From contig JAGTTD010000001.1 of NCBI GenBank assembly GCA_018398585.1, forward strand, positions 31,819,438 through 31,883,437: 64,000 nt of DNA, read 5' to 3'. Position 1 is the stretch's first letter, and the number at the start of each line of letters is the position of its first letter. Below the pieces are notes generated by a model. The model was not told where the DNA came from. It ran no database searches and worked only from the letters and a program-made list of their open reading frames with translations. Below, piece after piece: positions 51,701-58,200 of this stretch. The stretch comes from Simmondsia chinensis (taxonomy: Eukaryota; Streptophyta; Magnoliopsida; Caryophyllales; Simmondsiaceae). A program made the position numbers and the translations under genes.

Positions 51701-54700
51701 ATACTTCCTTCAGACGCTTCAAGTGCTCTGCCATGATGGAACCGTAAATCAAGATATCATCGAAGAATACCAACACAAATCTCCTTAAGAACATCTTGAA
51801 CACATCATTCATTACTGCCTTAAAGGTAGCTGGAGCATTGGTTAAGCCAAAAGGCATAACCATGAATTCATAATGCCCATGATGAGTTCTAAAGGCAGTC
51901 TTGTAAACATCTTGATCCATCACCCTGATTTGATGATAGCCTTGCCTCAAATCAAGCTTGGAAAAGAACTGTGCACCATATAGCTCATCCAACAAGTCAT
52001 CAATGACAGGAATTGGAAATTTATCCTTGACTGTAAGAGCGTTGAGCTCCTATAGTCAATGCACATTCTAGCCGAGCCATCTTTCTTCTTAACCAATATC
52101 ACAGGAGAAGTAAAGGGTTGTAGCTCTGTCGAATAAAGCAAGTCTTGAGTAAGTCATACACTTGTTTCTCAATCTCTGTCTTCTATGAATGAGGGTACTT
52201 GTAGGGCCTTAACTTCACTGGTTCTGAGTTAGGCTTGAGAGGAATTGCATGGTCCAAGTTTCTCTTGGGAGGTCAAGTCTTTGGCTGCTCAAACAGATCC
52301 CCAAACTCATCAATCAATGCCTACACTTTAGGATGAGATGGCTCTCCCAAATCAGTCTGTGAAATTGTGAACAATTGTCCAACCCACTGATAAGCACCCT
52401 TTCTGAATCCACCTTCTAAACTCTTGCCCTTCAACAACTGTAATTGAGCCTGTTCAGCCATGCCTTGCAATGTTACAAAAGATCCTTGCCTTTCAAAAGT
52501 TACTATCGGCTTAGCAAAATCAAAGATCACCGGACTCAAAGATCTCATCCAATCCACATCAAGAACCATATCACATCCACCAAAAGGCAAGATCTTAAAG
52601 TTATACTCAAACTTGTGATCTTGCATAGTCCACTGGAATCCTTGGCATTTGGTTTGAGTAAGAATGGAATTTCCATCTGCCACTGTCACAGATAATGGCT
52701 GTGTCTTGATCATATCCTTCCCAACCTTCCTCACCACCTTTGGATCAATGAAGCAATGAATGCTACCACTGTCAATCAGAATAACTATGGACTTCTTGCC
52801 AGCTTGCCCTTTGATCCTAATGGTGTTATGAGCCCCATTTCTTGTCAAGGCTTTCAAAAAGATCTCTACTTCATCTTCAAGAAGCTCCTCTTGAGATTCA
52901 TGATTAGATTGTCCTGCTCAACCTCTATTTCATCTTCTTTAGATTCATTATCTGCAACAACTCCTCTCGCAGACATAAGGAACTTGGGATTGCATTTATG
53001 TCCAAAGGAATACGGCTGATTGCATTTATAACACAATCTTTGGACCTTCTTCTCATCAGAACGAACAAACCTAGACTTAACAGATCCCTTCTGATGCTAA
53101 TGTGAACTACTGCCTCTGTTCCTTGGTGCCTCATTAGATGCAAGAACTGTAGCTTCAAACAACTTAGCCTTAGCGTAGGCTTTGGATAAAATTCTTGGAC
53201 CAATTGCCTTGACAAGGTTCTTAATCTTTGGTTTTAAGCCACTAATAAAACTTGATACATAATATGATTCGGTTGCTTGAGGATAAGCTGCAATCATACT
53301 AGCTCTAAGGTTCTCAAATCTCGTCATGTATTCTTTGACATATGTGATTTGCACTACTTTGTTGAAGTTATCAACTATATCACTTGAATCCTCATTTCCA
53401 TAACGTTCACAAAGTTCTTCCACAAATTCAGCCCAAGACAATGAAGGATTACTCTTTAAAACACTATAAAGCCATACCTCATGATCTCCATGGAGATAAA
53501 CAGCCGCTAGTTCCACCTTCTCAGCTTCTTCAATATGATAGAAATGAAAGTATTGATCACATCTTCTGATCCGTGCTTGTGGCTGTTTTCCATCGACAGG
53601 CTCAATCTGAATCCTTGGCCGCCTTTAACCATTGCTGTTATTGCTGGCTGAAGCATCATTCATTCCAGAATTCAATTGTTGTATCTGCTTAGGTGGACAA
53701 TCAGATTGTCCAAGAGTCACACTTGTAGCTCGAGATTGTACTAGATCAGGAGGTTGATCCTATTGTCTGGCTGCCACACTAGCTGCCTGAGGTTGCACAT
53801 GATTTTGTTGTCCAGGTGCCACACTAGCTGCCTGAGGTTGAACCTGTTGGCTCGCAGCTAACAGAACTCCAACACCTGAAGATACATTCAGTCTATTGAT
53901 GTGAGTCCGCAGTTCCTCAAATTTTCCTAAAAATGCTATGATTGCTGCATCATTTAATCAACATTCTTTTGATCCTGCTCTGACTAAAATTTCTGCATTC
54001 TAGTGAACATTTCCTCCATTTGATCCGCTGTAACAAACTCAGCTCTTATTGCAACACTGGCACCAGCAATCGAAGCATATGTTGGATTTGTAGCAGCATT
54101 AGCATTTCCTGATCGAGTCGTAACACCACCAGCCATTGATTCTTCCTCCTTTTTCTTCGCGAGCTCCAATCAATCAAAGATTTGCTCGATCGGCAGCAAC
54201 AAGGCTCTAATACCAATTGTTAAGCTTCAAGATCAAGCTTGAGCTTAACCTAGTGGAAGTATAGGATAGAAAAGAGGTTAGATAGGAAGAGAAGTGAAAG
54301 TAGATGAGAAATTGGAGAGAGAGTTAGATGAGAGAGAGAATTGATATCAAAAGATATTTTGTGTTAGATTAAATGAGAATTACACTTAGAATAAGGCTGC
54401 TTATACTCAATTAAGATACAATGAACCAAGCACACTCCAACCGACTCAACTAACAACAAGAGCCGCCACAATTGACTCAACTAGCTGGCCTGGACCTTTA
54501 ACCGACTTAACTAACCTCAAATGCAATTGGTGCCAAAGGCCTTTATAGCCTTACATCAAGAATTACAATAAAACATAGCATTATTACAATCCTAGAAGGT
54601 TACAATCATCCTAAACATCAAGTAAACATTTGGTTCATAACATATTTCATTTCAAGTATGTATGGGTTTGGTAGGTATAAGCCTATAGGCGACATGGTGT

Positions 54701-56233
54701 GCGGTGGGTGTGCAGCAACTGGCACAGGGTGTGAAATTTCATCAGGCCTAATGCCTGGCCCATGTAACCGAAATATATGCAATCCACATATTAGCATATT
54801 AGCTTAAGTTATGATCCGTCGTATGACCAATTGGTATTAAGTGGCGTAACCCATTAGGTTTATATATTGATCTCTTTCTTCTCACAACTCCTATGCGTGG
54901 TCTTTACTGGCACACATGTGGAGTTCTTAACATGAGGTGAGTAATGCAAGTACGAGATGGCTGAGGCTAATATGGGTCCGGGTTAGGTTGCTATGCAGTG
55001 GGTTCACAATTATACATGTTCCCGCAATCGGCACCTACTACCCACCTCAAGTGGACCTGAAAAAGGTTTTACCTGCCCCATGCCACACCTAGCTTCACAT
55101 CACTAAAGCTATAGTTTGATGCTTAAAATGTTCTATATTACAGTTGTAGATATGCGGCGCAACCAAAGCGTATAGTTCGTCCACGAGGCGATTATTTTGT
55201 TCTTTTACGTAATTTCTTAGTAAATTATCTTATTTGCTTACTATGAACATACAACACTGTGCAATTAATTATCTTTCATGGACCAATGAATCTTTTTCCA
55301 TGTGCTGGGTATCTAAACTGGATACAAATTAGGCAATCGTCAATCTTCAAGCTAAATGGCGTATGGACAAAGTAATTAACTATCACCAAGAATATCGCCT
55401 TGTTATATGCTTTTTTGATATTTACTTATCAAATTGCGACTCCAGGGGGAGCAAGAACAGATTGTCCGGGACAGACCATCCTCACAGCAAGGACTTTCAC
55501 TGAATGAAATTCGACAGATGAAGTATCTTTCCCAGGTATAAGTGAGCTGGTTTTTGCTCATTTCGACAACATGGAATCAAATAAAGGTCGTAATAAAACT
55601 TGAAGACTAGTTTGAAGCCCGTTTTCCTAATAATCTTTATGTTGCATAATGACCTTTATTTAATTACCATGTTGACACTCCTTGCATTTCTTTTCTTCAT
55701 AATTCCCAAAACACATTTGAAACAGAAAATGTGACATTTACTTGTCTATAACATTGAAGGTGATAGATGAGACCCTACGTTGGCTGACATTCTCCTTTGT
55801 AGTCTTTCGAGAAGCTACAGCCGACGTGAACTTAAGTGGTTAGTATACACTATGTACTTTTATCAATATCTAGTGCCGATATGTTTATTTTGTTTTATTT
55901 CATAAAAGAGAAAGCTCTTTTGCTTCCTCTTTTTCCTATTCATACTTAGGAGTTAAAATTTTGTTGTTATATGCTAATTTGATGTATAATGACATTATGT
56001 TACACATTTGGCATTGTAAACATAACATGCCAGTACAAAATTTGGAATAAGAATGTTTAACTTGAAAAAACCCAGTTTCAGGTTACATGATTCCAAAGGG
56101 ATGGAAAGTCTTGGTGTGGTTTAGGAGCGTCCACTTAGATCACGAGATCTATCCCGATCCATTGAAGTTTGATCCTTCTAGATGGGATGTAAGTTACTGA
56201 ATTTGTTCACTCTATTTTTTTGTTTTCTTCTTT

Positions 56234-56293
<60 letters not shown>

Positions 56294-57982
56294 TGTATTT
56301 AAAGTACTTTCCACATATAAATCGAGTAAGGTTCCTTCTCAAAATCGATTTGGTTGAGATAGAGTAGTCCACTAGACTTACACTTTGATATACTCTCTGA
56401 CACAACTTTAATATAGGACCTTATAATAGTGCTCACGCTTGAAGTTCTCAACATATATACTATTGTTGATCTTTTTAAGTATCTTGTGTAGGATTATACA
56501 CCGAAAGCAGGAACTTTTCTTCCATTTGGGGCCGGGCCTCGGCTATGCCCAGGAAATGACCTAGCCAAGCTAGAGATTTCGATTTTCTTTCACCATTTCC
56601 TCCTCAATTACAGGTGAGTTTTTCACCTTGTAGAATGCTTTCCATATGATTTTGATTTTATATCTTTGGTAAATAGTTTGAACTCTCTTTGGACTATGCT
56701 TATTTTAATTCTTTTTGTAGGTTGGTGAGTTGGATGTAAGGGAAGTTGAACCTAGTACCTCTTGTCTGAGAAGTCAACTTTGAAAGTGTATTAACCACTA
56801 AACTGAAGTGCTATTAGTGTAAGCGTTATATAATCATGTAAATTGGGGCACTTGTTTTATAATTAGGACCATAAATATAATTAGGATAATACTGATAAGT
56901 ACAAGTAGTTGAGCCATGTGATGGAACAACGACCTAAAAAACATCTTTTTGATTTTCATAATCCATAAACTGCAAACTAATTGATACTGGACTTATCCTA
57001 ATAAGATCACCAAGCCACTACCTTCTAATGAAATGTGATTCAATAAGCAATATACTAATAGGATAATAAAATCTTATGGATCTAGGATATCTGCAATTAA
57101 TAGGGATATGTACTACCATATGAATTCATGGGTGTCCTTAGTTTCTAATTATTTCTCAGGAACTTCATGATTTTATAGGGTGATATCTGTGTGTAGTTTA
57201 CCATTATAATTTGTACTACTTTCGGTGAATGTTGCATTCTGATAAGTTATTTTTCCTATGATGGCTAGTAAGAAAGCATATGACGGACACAGAGAATTAT
57301 GGCGAGACAAATATCTCCAATTTGAGATTGTTCACATTTATTAATGGAGATACGTGTTTGAGATGATTTGGACATGTGAAGCAAAGCTCTGACGATTTGA
57401 GTTGGTGAAAGCCACAGCAATGTCAAGAAGGGGACAAGGGACCCCCAAAATGACATAGTTACGATGCATAAAGAAACTTCATTTTTCTGAAGCTTAGCAG
57501 AACAATGAAATATGGTAGAGCATTATATAAAAAGAATGAGGGGGCGACCGGTCGCCAAGCTGCTTATTAGTAGGTCTAGTGTGACGGATAGAATTTAAAA
57601 ATATTATTGGCCTTCACATATAATTGATTCCTTGAAATGTTATCAAAGTGCCATTGACCCCACTCTTAATATTGACATAATTACATCATAAGGTATGAAT
57701 GCTTGAAACCCAATGATAATCGACATGAAATATTATTTTAGAATATAAAGCCAGTATTTGATCTTTATCGATTAGCTTAAGCATTTGAAATAGTTGGTTA
57801 CTTGACAATGTGACCCTATCATATTGGGCATATAGAGGTCCAATTAGATATATAAAGGTATCCTTATATAATGACCATGATTTTATGCTAGGCTGGAGAT
57901 AAAGAACCCGGATTGCAAGATTCAGTATTTGCCGCATCGAAGGCCAACGGACAATTGCTTGGCGAGAATCATAAAGACTTGA
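24499..57982 (+). CDS. KAO: ent-kaurenoic acid oxidase, CYP88A-type cytochrome P450 (8 exons)
   Basis: KAO works at the endoplasmic reticulum, oxidising ent-kaurenoic acid in three steps to GA12, the entry to the gibberellins. Exons are 24499-24731, 46449-46926, 48171-48437, 55446-55535, 55760-55838, 56082-56188, 56492-56613 and 57892-57982. Each junction is GT/AG and the phases join to 488 codons plus TGA. Visible features are an N-terminal hydrophobic anchor (about residues 5-24), hinge PPGDLGWP (44-51), I-helix AGHESS (299-304), ExxR as ETLR (360-363), FDPSRW (412-417) and haem loop [10 protein letters not shown] with Cys437. Length and order fit CYP88A (about 490 residues). Nothing is broken, so it is probably functional. 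Introns 1 and 3 are swollen by transposons. A relative such as legume-type CYP88D is less likely but not excluded without a tree. Confidence 0.93.
24732..25376. other. Start of KAO intron 1, no element seen
   Basis: T-rich and AT-rich intron sequence with nothing recognisable. Confidence 0.6.
25377..25536. mobile_element. Rearranged 5S-SINE fragments in opposite orientations
   Basis: 25377-25496 is the SINE 3' domain on the minus strand (CAGTGCTTCAGGG, GGATGTACGCAGC, AACCCCCAACC). 25503-25536 is 5S-like head on the + strand (CGATCCCATTAGAAC, then GAAATTAAGCG). A normal copy would have both parts on the same strand, so two fragments were joined by inversion or nested insertion. No target-site duplication was found. 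Confidence 0.65.
25549..26016 (-). mobile_element. Old TRIM retrotransposon, same family as 28396-28957
   Basis: A right LTR (25822-26016) starts TGTTAAATTTCACCGGGTC, the reverse complement of the young TRIM's LTR end. A left LTR piece (25549-25653, truncated at one end) ends GAGTTTTTAACA. Beside the right LTR, TTTGATACCA is the primer-binding site read from the minus strand. The interior is about 168 bp, close to the young copy's 170 bp. Many substitutions show age. The missing part of the left LTR abuts the rearranged SINE. Confidence 0.72.
26017..26815. other. AT-rich intron 1 DNA, nothing recognised
   Basis: No open frame or repeat with clear boundaries. Confidence 0.6.
26816..27665. mobile_element. 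Candidate MITE, AT-rich, hAT-like ends
   Basis: The left end contains GGGCTTCTTTGGCATTGCT and the reverse complement of the right end contains AGAGCCTGTTTCGCTTAGCT. These look like the GGCCTGTTTGGCATTGCT ends of many plant MITEs. The middle (27055-27440) consists of repeated AAATATTTAAAATATTTT words that fold on themselves. No clean 8-bp duplication was seen, so it is old or the borders are off by some bases. Confidence 0.5.
27670..28369. other. Intron 1 DNA, nothing recognised
   Basis: No domain, repeat boundary or RNA gene could be supported here. Confidence 0.6.
28378..29467. mobile_element. hAT-like MITE with GACCGG subterminal repeats, hosting a TRIM
   Basis: Both halves (28378-28395 plus 28963-29060, and 29270-29467) are dense in GGTCCGG/CCGGACC words, as in hAT subterminal regions. 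The ends are CGGGTGCACA and, reverse-complemented, GGAGTGAACA. The flanks TACCTATA (28370-28377) and TACCTATT (29468-29475) form an 8-bp duplication with one mismatch. Without the TRIM it is about 520 bp and has no coding capacity. Confidence 0.7.
28396..28957 (+). mobile_element. Young TRIM retrotransposon (562 bp), complete
   Basis: Two 196-bp LTRs (28396-28591 and 28762-28957) start TGTTGAAGACTCCACATGTG and end GATGAAATTTAACA. By eye they differ at two positions. TGGTATCAGAGC (28592-28603), the initiator-tRNA-Met primer site, follows the first LTR directly. TGTGAGGGGGTG precedes the second, as the polypurine tract. A perfect 5-bp duplication GTCCA flanks the unit (28391-28395, 28958-28962). 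The interior (170 bp) has no gene, so it needs proteins from another element. LTR identity near 99 percent implies a very recent insertion. Confidence 0.93.
29476..30214. other. Intron 1 DNA, nothing recognised
   Basis: AT-rich with short A-runs. The 80-codon frame at 29543 has no family resemblance. Confidence 0.6.
30233..30327 (-). mobile_element. 5S-SINE 3' domain only, with ACA-repeat tail
   Basis: Minus-strand copy reduced to the 3' domain (CTCAGTGCCTCCAAGGGCTC ... GTAGCCTTCCCCCTTCAGGG on the + strand). Its tail is (ACAACA)n, that is (TTG)n on the sense strand. TACTTACTTATTAAATAC (30215-30232) and TACTTATTTATTAAATAC (30328-30345) form an 18-bp duplication with one mismatch, so it inserted in this short form. 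Confidence 0.85.
30346..30993. other. Intron 1 DNA, nothing recognised
   Basis: AT-rich, no supported feature. Confidence 0.6.
31002..31793. mobile_element. Candidate TIR element (CAGTGGCGGATCC ends)
   Basis: The left end is CAGTGGCGGATCC and the reverse complement of the right end is CAGGGGCAGATTT, 9 of 13 matching. The flanks TCACCGAC and TCACTTAG match at 5 of 8. The interior has an AGAG-rich part (31360-31620) and a G-rich part (31620-31770) whose words (GGGGCC, GGGGCCCATGCCCCT) contrast with the surrounding AT-rich DNA. Non-coding. Probably an old non-autonomous DNA transposon. Confidence 0.5.
31802..32234. other. Intron 1 DNA, nothing recognised
   Basis: AT-rich with T-runs; no supported feature. 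Confidence 0.5.
32235..32415 (+). repeat. Left arm of a long inverted repeat
   Basis: AAATTATTATGTGAGG, GTCACCACGTCATAT and CTAAAGTTAAGGGAG occur here and, reverse-complemented and slightly changed, at 35092-35275. The two arms enclose the LTR element at 32766-34959. They may be the ends of an older DNA transposon into which the LTR element jumped. Outer borders were not resolved. Confidence 0.6.
32766..34959 (+). mobile_element. Small LTR retrotransposon carrying an RRM-like gene
   Basis: LTRs lie at 32766-33133 and 34599-34959. Both start TGATA(T/C)GAATATTACTGA and end TTCGTATCA. TGGTATCAGAGCC (33136-33148) is an initiator-Met primer site just after the first LTR. ATGGCGGGGTAT precedes the second. 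The flanks GAAAT and GAAAC match at 4 of 5 bases. The 1.46-kb interior has no gag, protease, RT or integrase. It holds one main frame with a PTB-like RNA-recognition motif, so the element is non-autonomous and seems to carry captured host coding sequence. Confidence 0.8.
33302..34447 (+). pseudogene. RRM protein similar to polypyrimidine-tract-binding proteins, inside an LTR element
   Basis: One frame runs from about 33293 (first ATG 33374) to a TAA at 33869-33871, then stays open in the same frame to 34447. The core reads [33 protein letters not shown] and [17 protein letters not shown]. The known plant PTB pattern is L.V.I..L.YPV...VL.QVF.PYG ... GRNIYDGCCQLDIQ, so the match covers strands beta-1 to beta-4 of one RRM. 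RNP1 is degenerate. An acidic tail follows ([17 protein letters not shown]). After the stop the sequence is basic and Lys/Arg-rich. Only one RRM is present, whereas PTB has several, so it is partial. It could be a nonsense-broken gene, or the first 189 codons could be the product. Confidence 0.6.
35092..35275 (-). repeat. Right arm of the long inverted repeat
   Basis: Its reverse complement contains AAATTATTATATGAGG, GTCACCACGTCATAT and CTAAAATTAAGGGAG in the same order and spacing as the left arm at 32235-32415, extending about 60 bp further inward with weaker similarity. Confidence 0.6.
35300..36649. other. Very AT-rich intron 1 DNA, no gene
   Basis: Long A/T runs and no recognisable element. 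The frames seen are low-complexity (Phe, Tyr, Ile, Asn). Confidence 0.6.
36650..37677. other. GC-rich island in intron 1, origin unknown
   Basis: Base composition changes sharply to C-rich on both strands. An A-run of about 21 stands at 37231-37251, and a (CT)n repeat at about 37604-37622. Open frames of up to 112 codons show no domain I recognise. It could be part of a retroposed sequence or the 5' region of a LINE. Confidence 0.4.
37678..38181 (+). mobile_element. Solo LTR, Ty3 type
   Basis: It starts TGTCACAGACCGC and ends CATCCCGTGACA, with a perfect 6-bp inverted TGTCAC/GTGACA. A TATA box (ATTATAAATAGAG) is at about 37939. A GC-rich U5-like end (TTTCGGGGCCGGACTTAACG) follows. No internal region is attached on either side and no target duplication is evident. 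The 504-bp size fits chromovirus-type LTRs. Confidence 0.7.
38290..39950 (+). pseudogene. LINE ORF1-like remnant
   Basis: Near 38385-38540 a degenerate RRM-like block reads [20 protein letters not shown], then [18 protein letters not shown] after an in-frame stop. This resembles the FG.V.D.F.P..R...FGF ... A...NG pattern in ORF1 of plant L1-type LINEs. Stops and frame changes are frequent, and no LINE RT follows. The parts from 39066 on are unassigned. Confidence 0.35.
39505..39533. repeat. AGGT microsatellite
   Basis: Five tandem GGTA units (GGTAGGTAGGTAGGTAGGTAGG). Confidence 0.8.
40595..41131 (-). repeat. 3' LTR of the intron 1 copia element
   Basis: About 537 bp. It is closely similar to 45406-45957 through AATCAAACATGACAAGAGAG, GAACTTGATTTGGATTTT and GAGTTGGATTGCTAAGGAT. 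Confidence 0.88.
41189..42596 (-). pseudogene. copia RT and RNase H, broken
   Basis: The RT fingers/palm are in 42596-42165 ([48 protein letters not shown]). The catalytic YVDD is visible near 42045, followed by a stop. RNase H continues in 41859-41482 and 41482-41189 ([45 protein letters not shown]). A frameshift or deletion is needed at about 42170 and again at 41482, where a repeated TTTTCTG stretch (41484-41512) suggests slippage. Confidence 0.85.
43000..43765 (-). pseudogene. copia integrase remnant
   Basis: The zinc-binding region is intact in pattern ([15 protein letters not shown] ... [15 protein letters not shown], that is H-H-C-C). It is followed by the first part of the catalytic core ([12 protein letters not shown]). 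The remainder, to about 43000, is in other frames with stops. Confidence 0.8.
43847..44173 (-). pseudogene. copia protease remnant
   Basis: [19 protein letters not shown] carries the Asp-Ser-Gly aspartic protease site and is followed by [17 protein letters not shown], the typical second block. A zinc knuckle of gag ([13 protein letters not shown]) lies just upstream near 44225-44275. Confidence 0.8.
44247..44976 (-). pseudogene. copia gag remnant, split by a SINE
   Basis: [20 protein letters not shown] and [20 protein letters not shown] are copia gag (UBN2-like) sequence. A SINE at 44475-44729 divides it from the downstream Lys-rich gag end. The upstream N-terminus (45000-45290) is visible only as broken frames. 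Confidence 0.75.
44475..44729 (+). mobile_element. 5S-derived SINE, near full length, inside copia gag
   Basis: The head (about 44492-44600) matches plant 5S rRNA closely: GAAGTTAAGTGTGCTTGGAC, GAGAATAGTACTAGGATGGG and TGACCTCCTGAGACGTCCTC. It is followed by the 3' domain (GGGGGCCTCGGAAACAATCT, GGCTGCGTACATCC, GCGGGAGCCCTTGAGGCACT) and a TTATTGTTG tail. TGCTCATTCTTTTTT flanks it at 44460-44474 and 44730-44744. It is the best-preserved reference copy of this family in the window. Confidence 0.92.
45387..45400 (-). other. Primer-binding site, initiator tRNA-Met type
   Basis: Minus strand TTGATATCAAAGCC, similar to TGGTATCAGAGCC, six bases inside the 5' LTR of the copia element. Confidence 0.6.
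45406..45957 (-). repeat. 5' LTR of the intron 1 copia element
   Basis: About 552 bp; partner of 40595-41131. Confidence 0.88.
46128..46243 (-). mobile_element. 5S-SINE 3' domain, truncated
   Basis: CCCAGTGCCTCAAGGGCTCC ... GATGTATGCAGTCTTACCC ... GGACCCCCAACC, the same 3' domain as the other copies. It lies about 200 bp before KAO exon 2. No target-site duplication was found. Confidence 0.75.
46449..46926 (+). CDS. KAO: KAO exon 2
   Basis: It opens after AAAACAG with one base completing Arg78, then [16 protein letters not shown], and ends HRALK before GTTTGTTACC. It covers residues 78-237, including RRVLTDD and [15 protein letters not shown]. It lies 21.7 kb from exon 1, but phase and protein family continuity match exactly. 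Confidence 0.95.
46927..48170. other. KAO intron 2
   Basis: 1244 bp, AT-rich, with no transposon recognised. Confidence 0.8.
48171..48437 (+). CDS. KAO: KAO exon 3
   Basis: Residues 238-326, phase 0 on both sides: after [18 protein letters not shown]; before GTAATATA, FFQKAK. It contains the I-helix oxygen-binding motif AGHESS (299-304). The open frame runs into the intron, so the splice site is set by the family alignment and the GT. Confidence 0.94.
48438..49113. other. Start of KAO intron 3
   Basis: It contains a TA microsatellite at about 48545-48562 and an A-run at 49080-49094. No gene seen. Confidence 0.6.
49114..49537 (-). repeat. 3' LTR of the chromovirus
   Basis: Partner of 54218-54642. 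Shared blocks include CAAGATCAAGCTTGA and CCAAGCACACTCCAACCGAC. Confidence 0.92.
49514..50119 (-). pseudogene. Integrase C-terminus with chromodomain
   Basis: The frame begins in the integrase C-terminal region ([62 protein letters not shown]). It continues into a chromodomain-like end ([40 protein letters not shown]). The chromodomain places the element among chromoviruses, whose integrase can read histone marks. This last part is intact to its stop. Confidence 0.88.
50243..50837 (-). pseudogene. Chromovirus integrase zinc finger and core
   Basis: 50837-50601 has the HHCC finger ([17 protein letters not shown] ... CETCQQTK). 50545-50243 has the catalytic core with all three acidic positions traceable: Asp in [11 protein letters not shown], Asp in [12 protein letters not shown] (usually SD) and Glu in [16 protein letters not shown]. 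Frame breaks separate finger, core and C-terminus. Confidence 0.88.
50955..52141 (-). pseudogene. Chromovirus reverse transcriptase and RNase H
   Basis: 52141-51947 carries [20 protein letters not shown]. The long frame 51995-50955 carries [13 protein letters not shown], the catalytic [10 protein letters not shown], and RNase H ([41 protein letters not shown]). A frameshift lies near 51990-52050 between the fingers and the palm. The active-site residues are kept although the gene is split. Confidence 0.9.
52321..52857 (-). pseudogene. Chromovirus protease region
   Basis: [19 protein letters not shown] contains the Asp-Ser-Gly aspartic protease site, followed by [20 protein letters not shown], a block typical of plant Ty3 proteases (Gly replaced by Val in LGxxW). 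Confidence 0.85.
52960..54169 (-). pseudogene. Chromovirus gag with zinc knuckle
   Basis: The first ATG of gag is near 54169. The retrotransposon gag core is in 53516-53097 ([40 protein letters not shown]). A CCHC knuckle [14 protein letters not shown] is near 52995-53035. A short internal duplication at 53765-53845 (two copies of GCCACACTAGCTGCCTGAGG) lies in the Gln-rich linker. Stops occur between the pieces. Confidence 0.85.
54203..54216 (-). other. Primer-binding site of the chromovirus
   Basis: Minus strand TTGGTATTAGAGCC, one mismatch from the initiator tRNA-Met complement TGGTATCAGAGCC, next to the 5' LTR. Confidence 0.8.
54218..54642 (-). repeat. 5' LTR of the chromovirus
   Basis: Partner of 49114-49537. 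Confidence 0.92.
54800..54932 (-). mobile_element. Partial TRIM LTR, same family as 28396
   Basis: CCAATTGGTATTAAGTGGCG, then TAACCCATTAGGTTTATATA, and the end CACACATGTGGAGTTCTTAACA follow the TRIM LTR read from the minus strand. No second LTR is nearby, so it is a solo or truncated copy. Confidence 0.7.
54933..55445. other. End of KAO intron 3, nothing recognised
   Basis: No supported feature apart from the acceptor at 55445. Confidence 0.6.
55446..55535 (+). CDS. KAO: KAO exon 4
   Basis: Residues 327-356 ([10 protein letters not shown] ... MKYLSQ), phase 0. Acceptor GACTCCAG, donor GTATAAGT. It follows the 7-kb intron 3 that holds a Ty3 element. Confidence 0.92.
55760..55838 (+). CDS. 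KAO: KAO exon 5
   Basis: [20 protein letters not shown], then ADVNLS; residues 357-382 plus one base. It carries the ExxR of helix K (Glu360, Arg363). Acceptor CATTGAAG, donor GTTAGTAT. Confidence 0.92.
56082..56188 (+). CDS. KAO: KAO exon 6
   Basis: It completes Gly383, then [18 protein letters not shown] and FDPSRWD; residues 383-418. Acceptor GTTTCAG, donor GTAAGT, a strong consensus. Confidence 0.93.
56236..56291. repeat. TA/TG microsatellite in KAO intron 6
   Basis: (TA)n followed by about 20 TG units; likely polymorphic in length. Confidence 0.95.
56335..56453 (-). mobile_element. Diverged TRIM LTR remnant in KAO intron 6
   Basis: TAGAGTAGTCCACTAGACTT, TTTAATATAGGACC and TTGAAGTTCTCAACA line up in order with the minus-strand TRIM LTR. 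Similarity is weak, so the call is tentative. Confidence 0.45.
56492..56613 (+). CDS. KAO: KAO exon 7 (haem-binding loop)
   Basis: [20 protein letters not shown], then [12 protein letters not shown]; residues 419-458 plus two bases. Cys437 is the haem thiolate ligand. Acceptor TTGTGTAG, donor GTGAGT. Confidence 0.95.
56614..57240. other. KAO intron 7, first part
   Basis: AT-rich, nothing recognised. Confidence 0.6.
57245..57560 (+). pseudogene. RTE-type LINE 3' remnant in KAO intron 7
   Basis: From about 57355 one frame reads near [10 protein letters not shown] (57360-57400), and another gives [13 protein letters not shown] near 57420-57460, then KKLHFSEA. Plant RTE LINE polymerases end RWFGHV.RR ... 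RRGRGRPK.TW ... KDL..L.L, so order and spacing fit. Stops and frame changes are abundant. Confidence 0.45.
57892..57982 (+). CDS. KAO: KAO exon 8 and stop
   Basis: It completes Arg459, then [20 protein letters not shown] and NCLARIIKT, ending TGA at 57980-57982. The HxRPxDNCLARI ending is typical of CYP88A. The acceptor is TTATGCTAG. Confidence 0.93.
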
Positions 57983-58200
57983 CGATCCGACCCAAGTTGT
58001 GTGAAGTAGCTCGCGTGGTTCTTGTTATATATTATGTAATATGTTTTAATTTAGTCTGTCTCGAGTCCAAGTACCTTCTTGGTAGTTGTTGAAGTATGAA
58101 CCTTAAACTCCTTATATCATCGTTATCACCATAAAATTATGAGGATCCTAGTCCATTGGGGTTGAACATTTTGGTATAGTATTCCAAAATAAATAGGATG
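57983..58200 (+). terminator. Presumed KAO 3' UTR with AATAAA
   Basis: AATAAA stands at about 58187-58193, some 205 bp after the stop codon, a plausible polyadenylation signal. The real cleavage site is unknown. Confidence 0.4.

Larger units (their letters stand above)
49114..54642 (-). mobile_element. Ty3 chromovirus in KAO intron 3
   Basis: LTRs at 49114-49537 and 54218-54642 (about 425 bp each) start TGTTTAAGC/TGTTAAGC and end ATAACA. By eye they differ at roughly 20-25 positions. On the minus strand, TTGGTATTAGAGCC (about 54203-54216) is the initiator-Met primer site and AAGGGAGGGGAT (49538-49549) the purine tract. TATT flanks both ends (49110-49113, 54643-54646). Order is gag, protease, RT, RNase H, integrase, chromodomain, all on one strand antisense to KAO. 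Several stops and frameshifts make it inactive. Confidence 0.92.

Noticed and set aside
54800..56453. The idea that the KAO 3' half is a retroposed or second gene
   Set aside because: Exons 4-8 are separated by normal introns and continue exactly in phase from exon 3, so one gene is the simpler reading.
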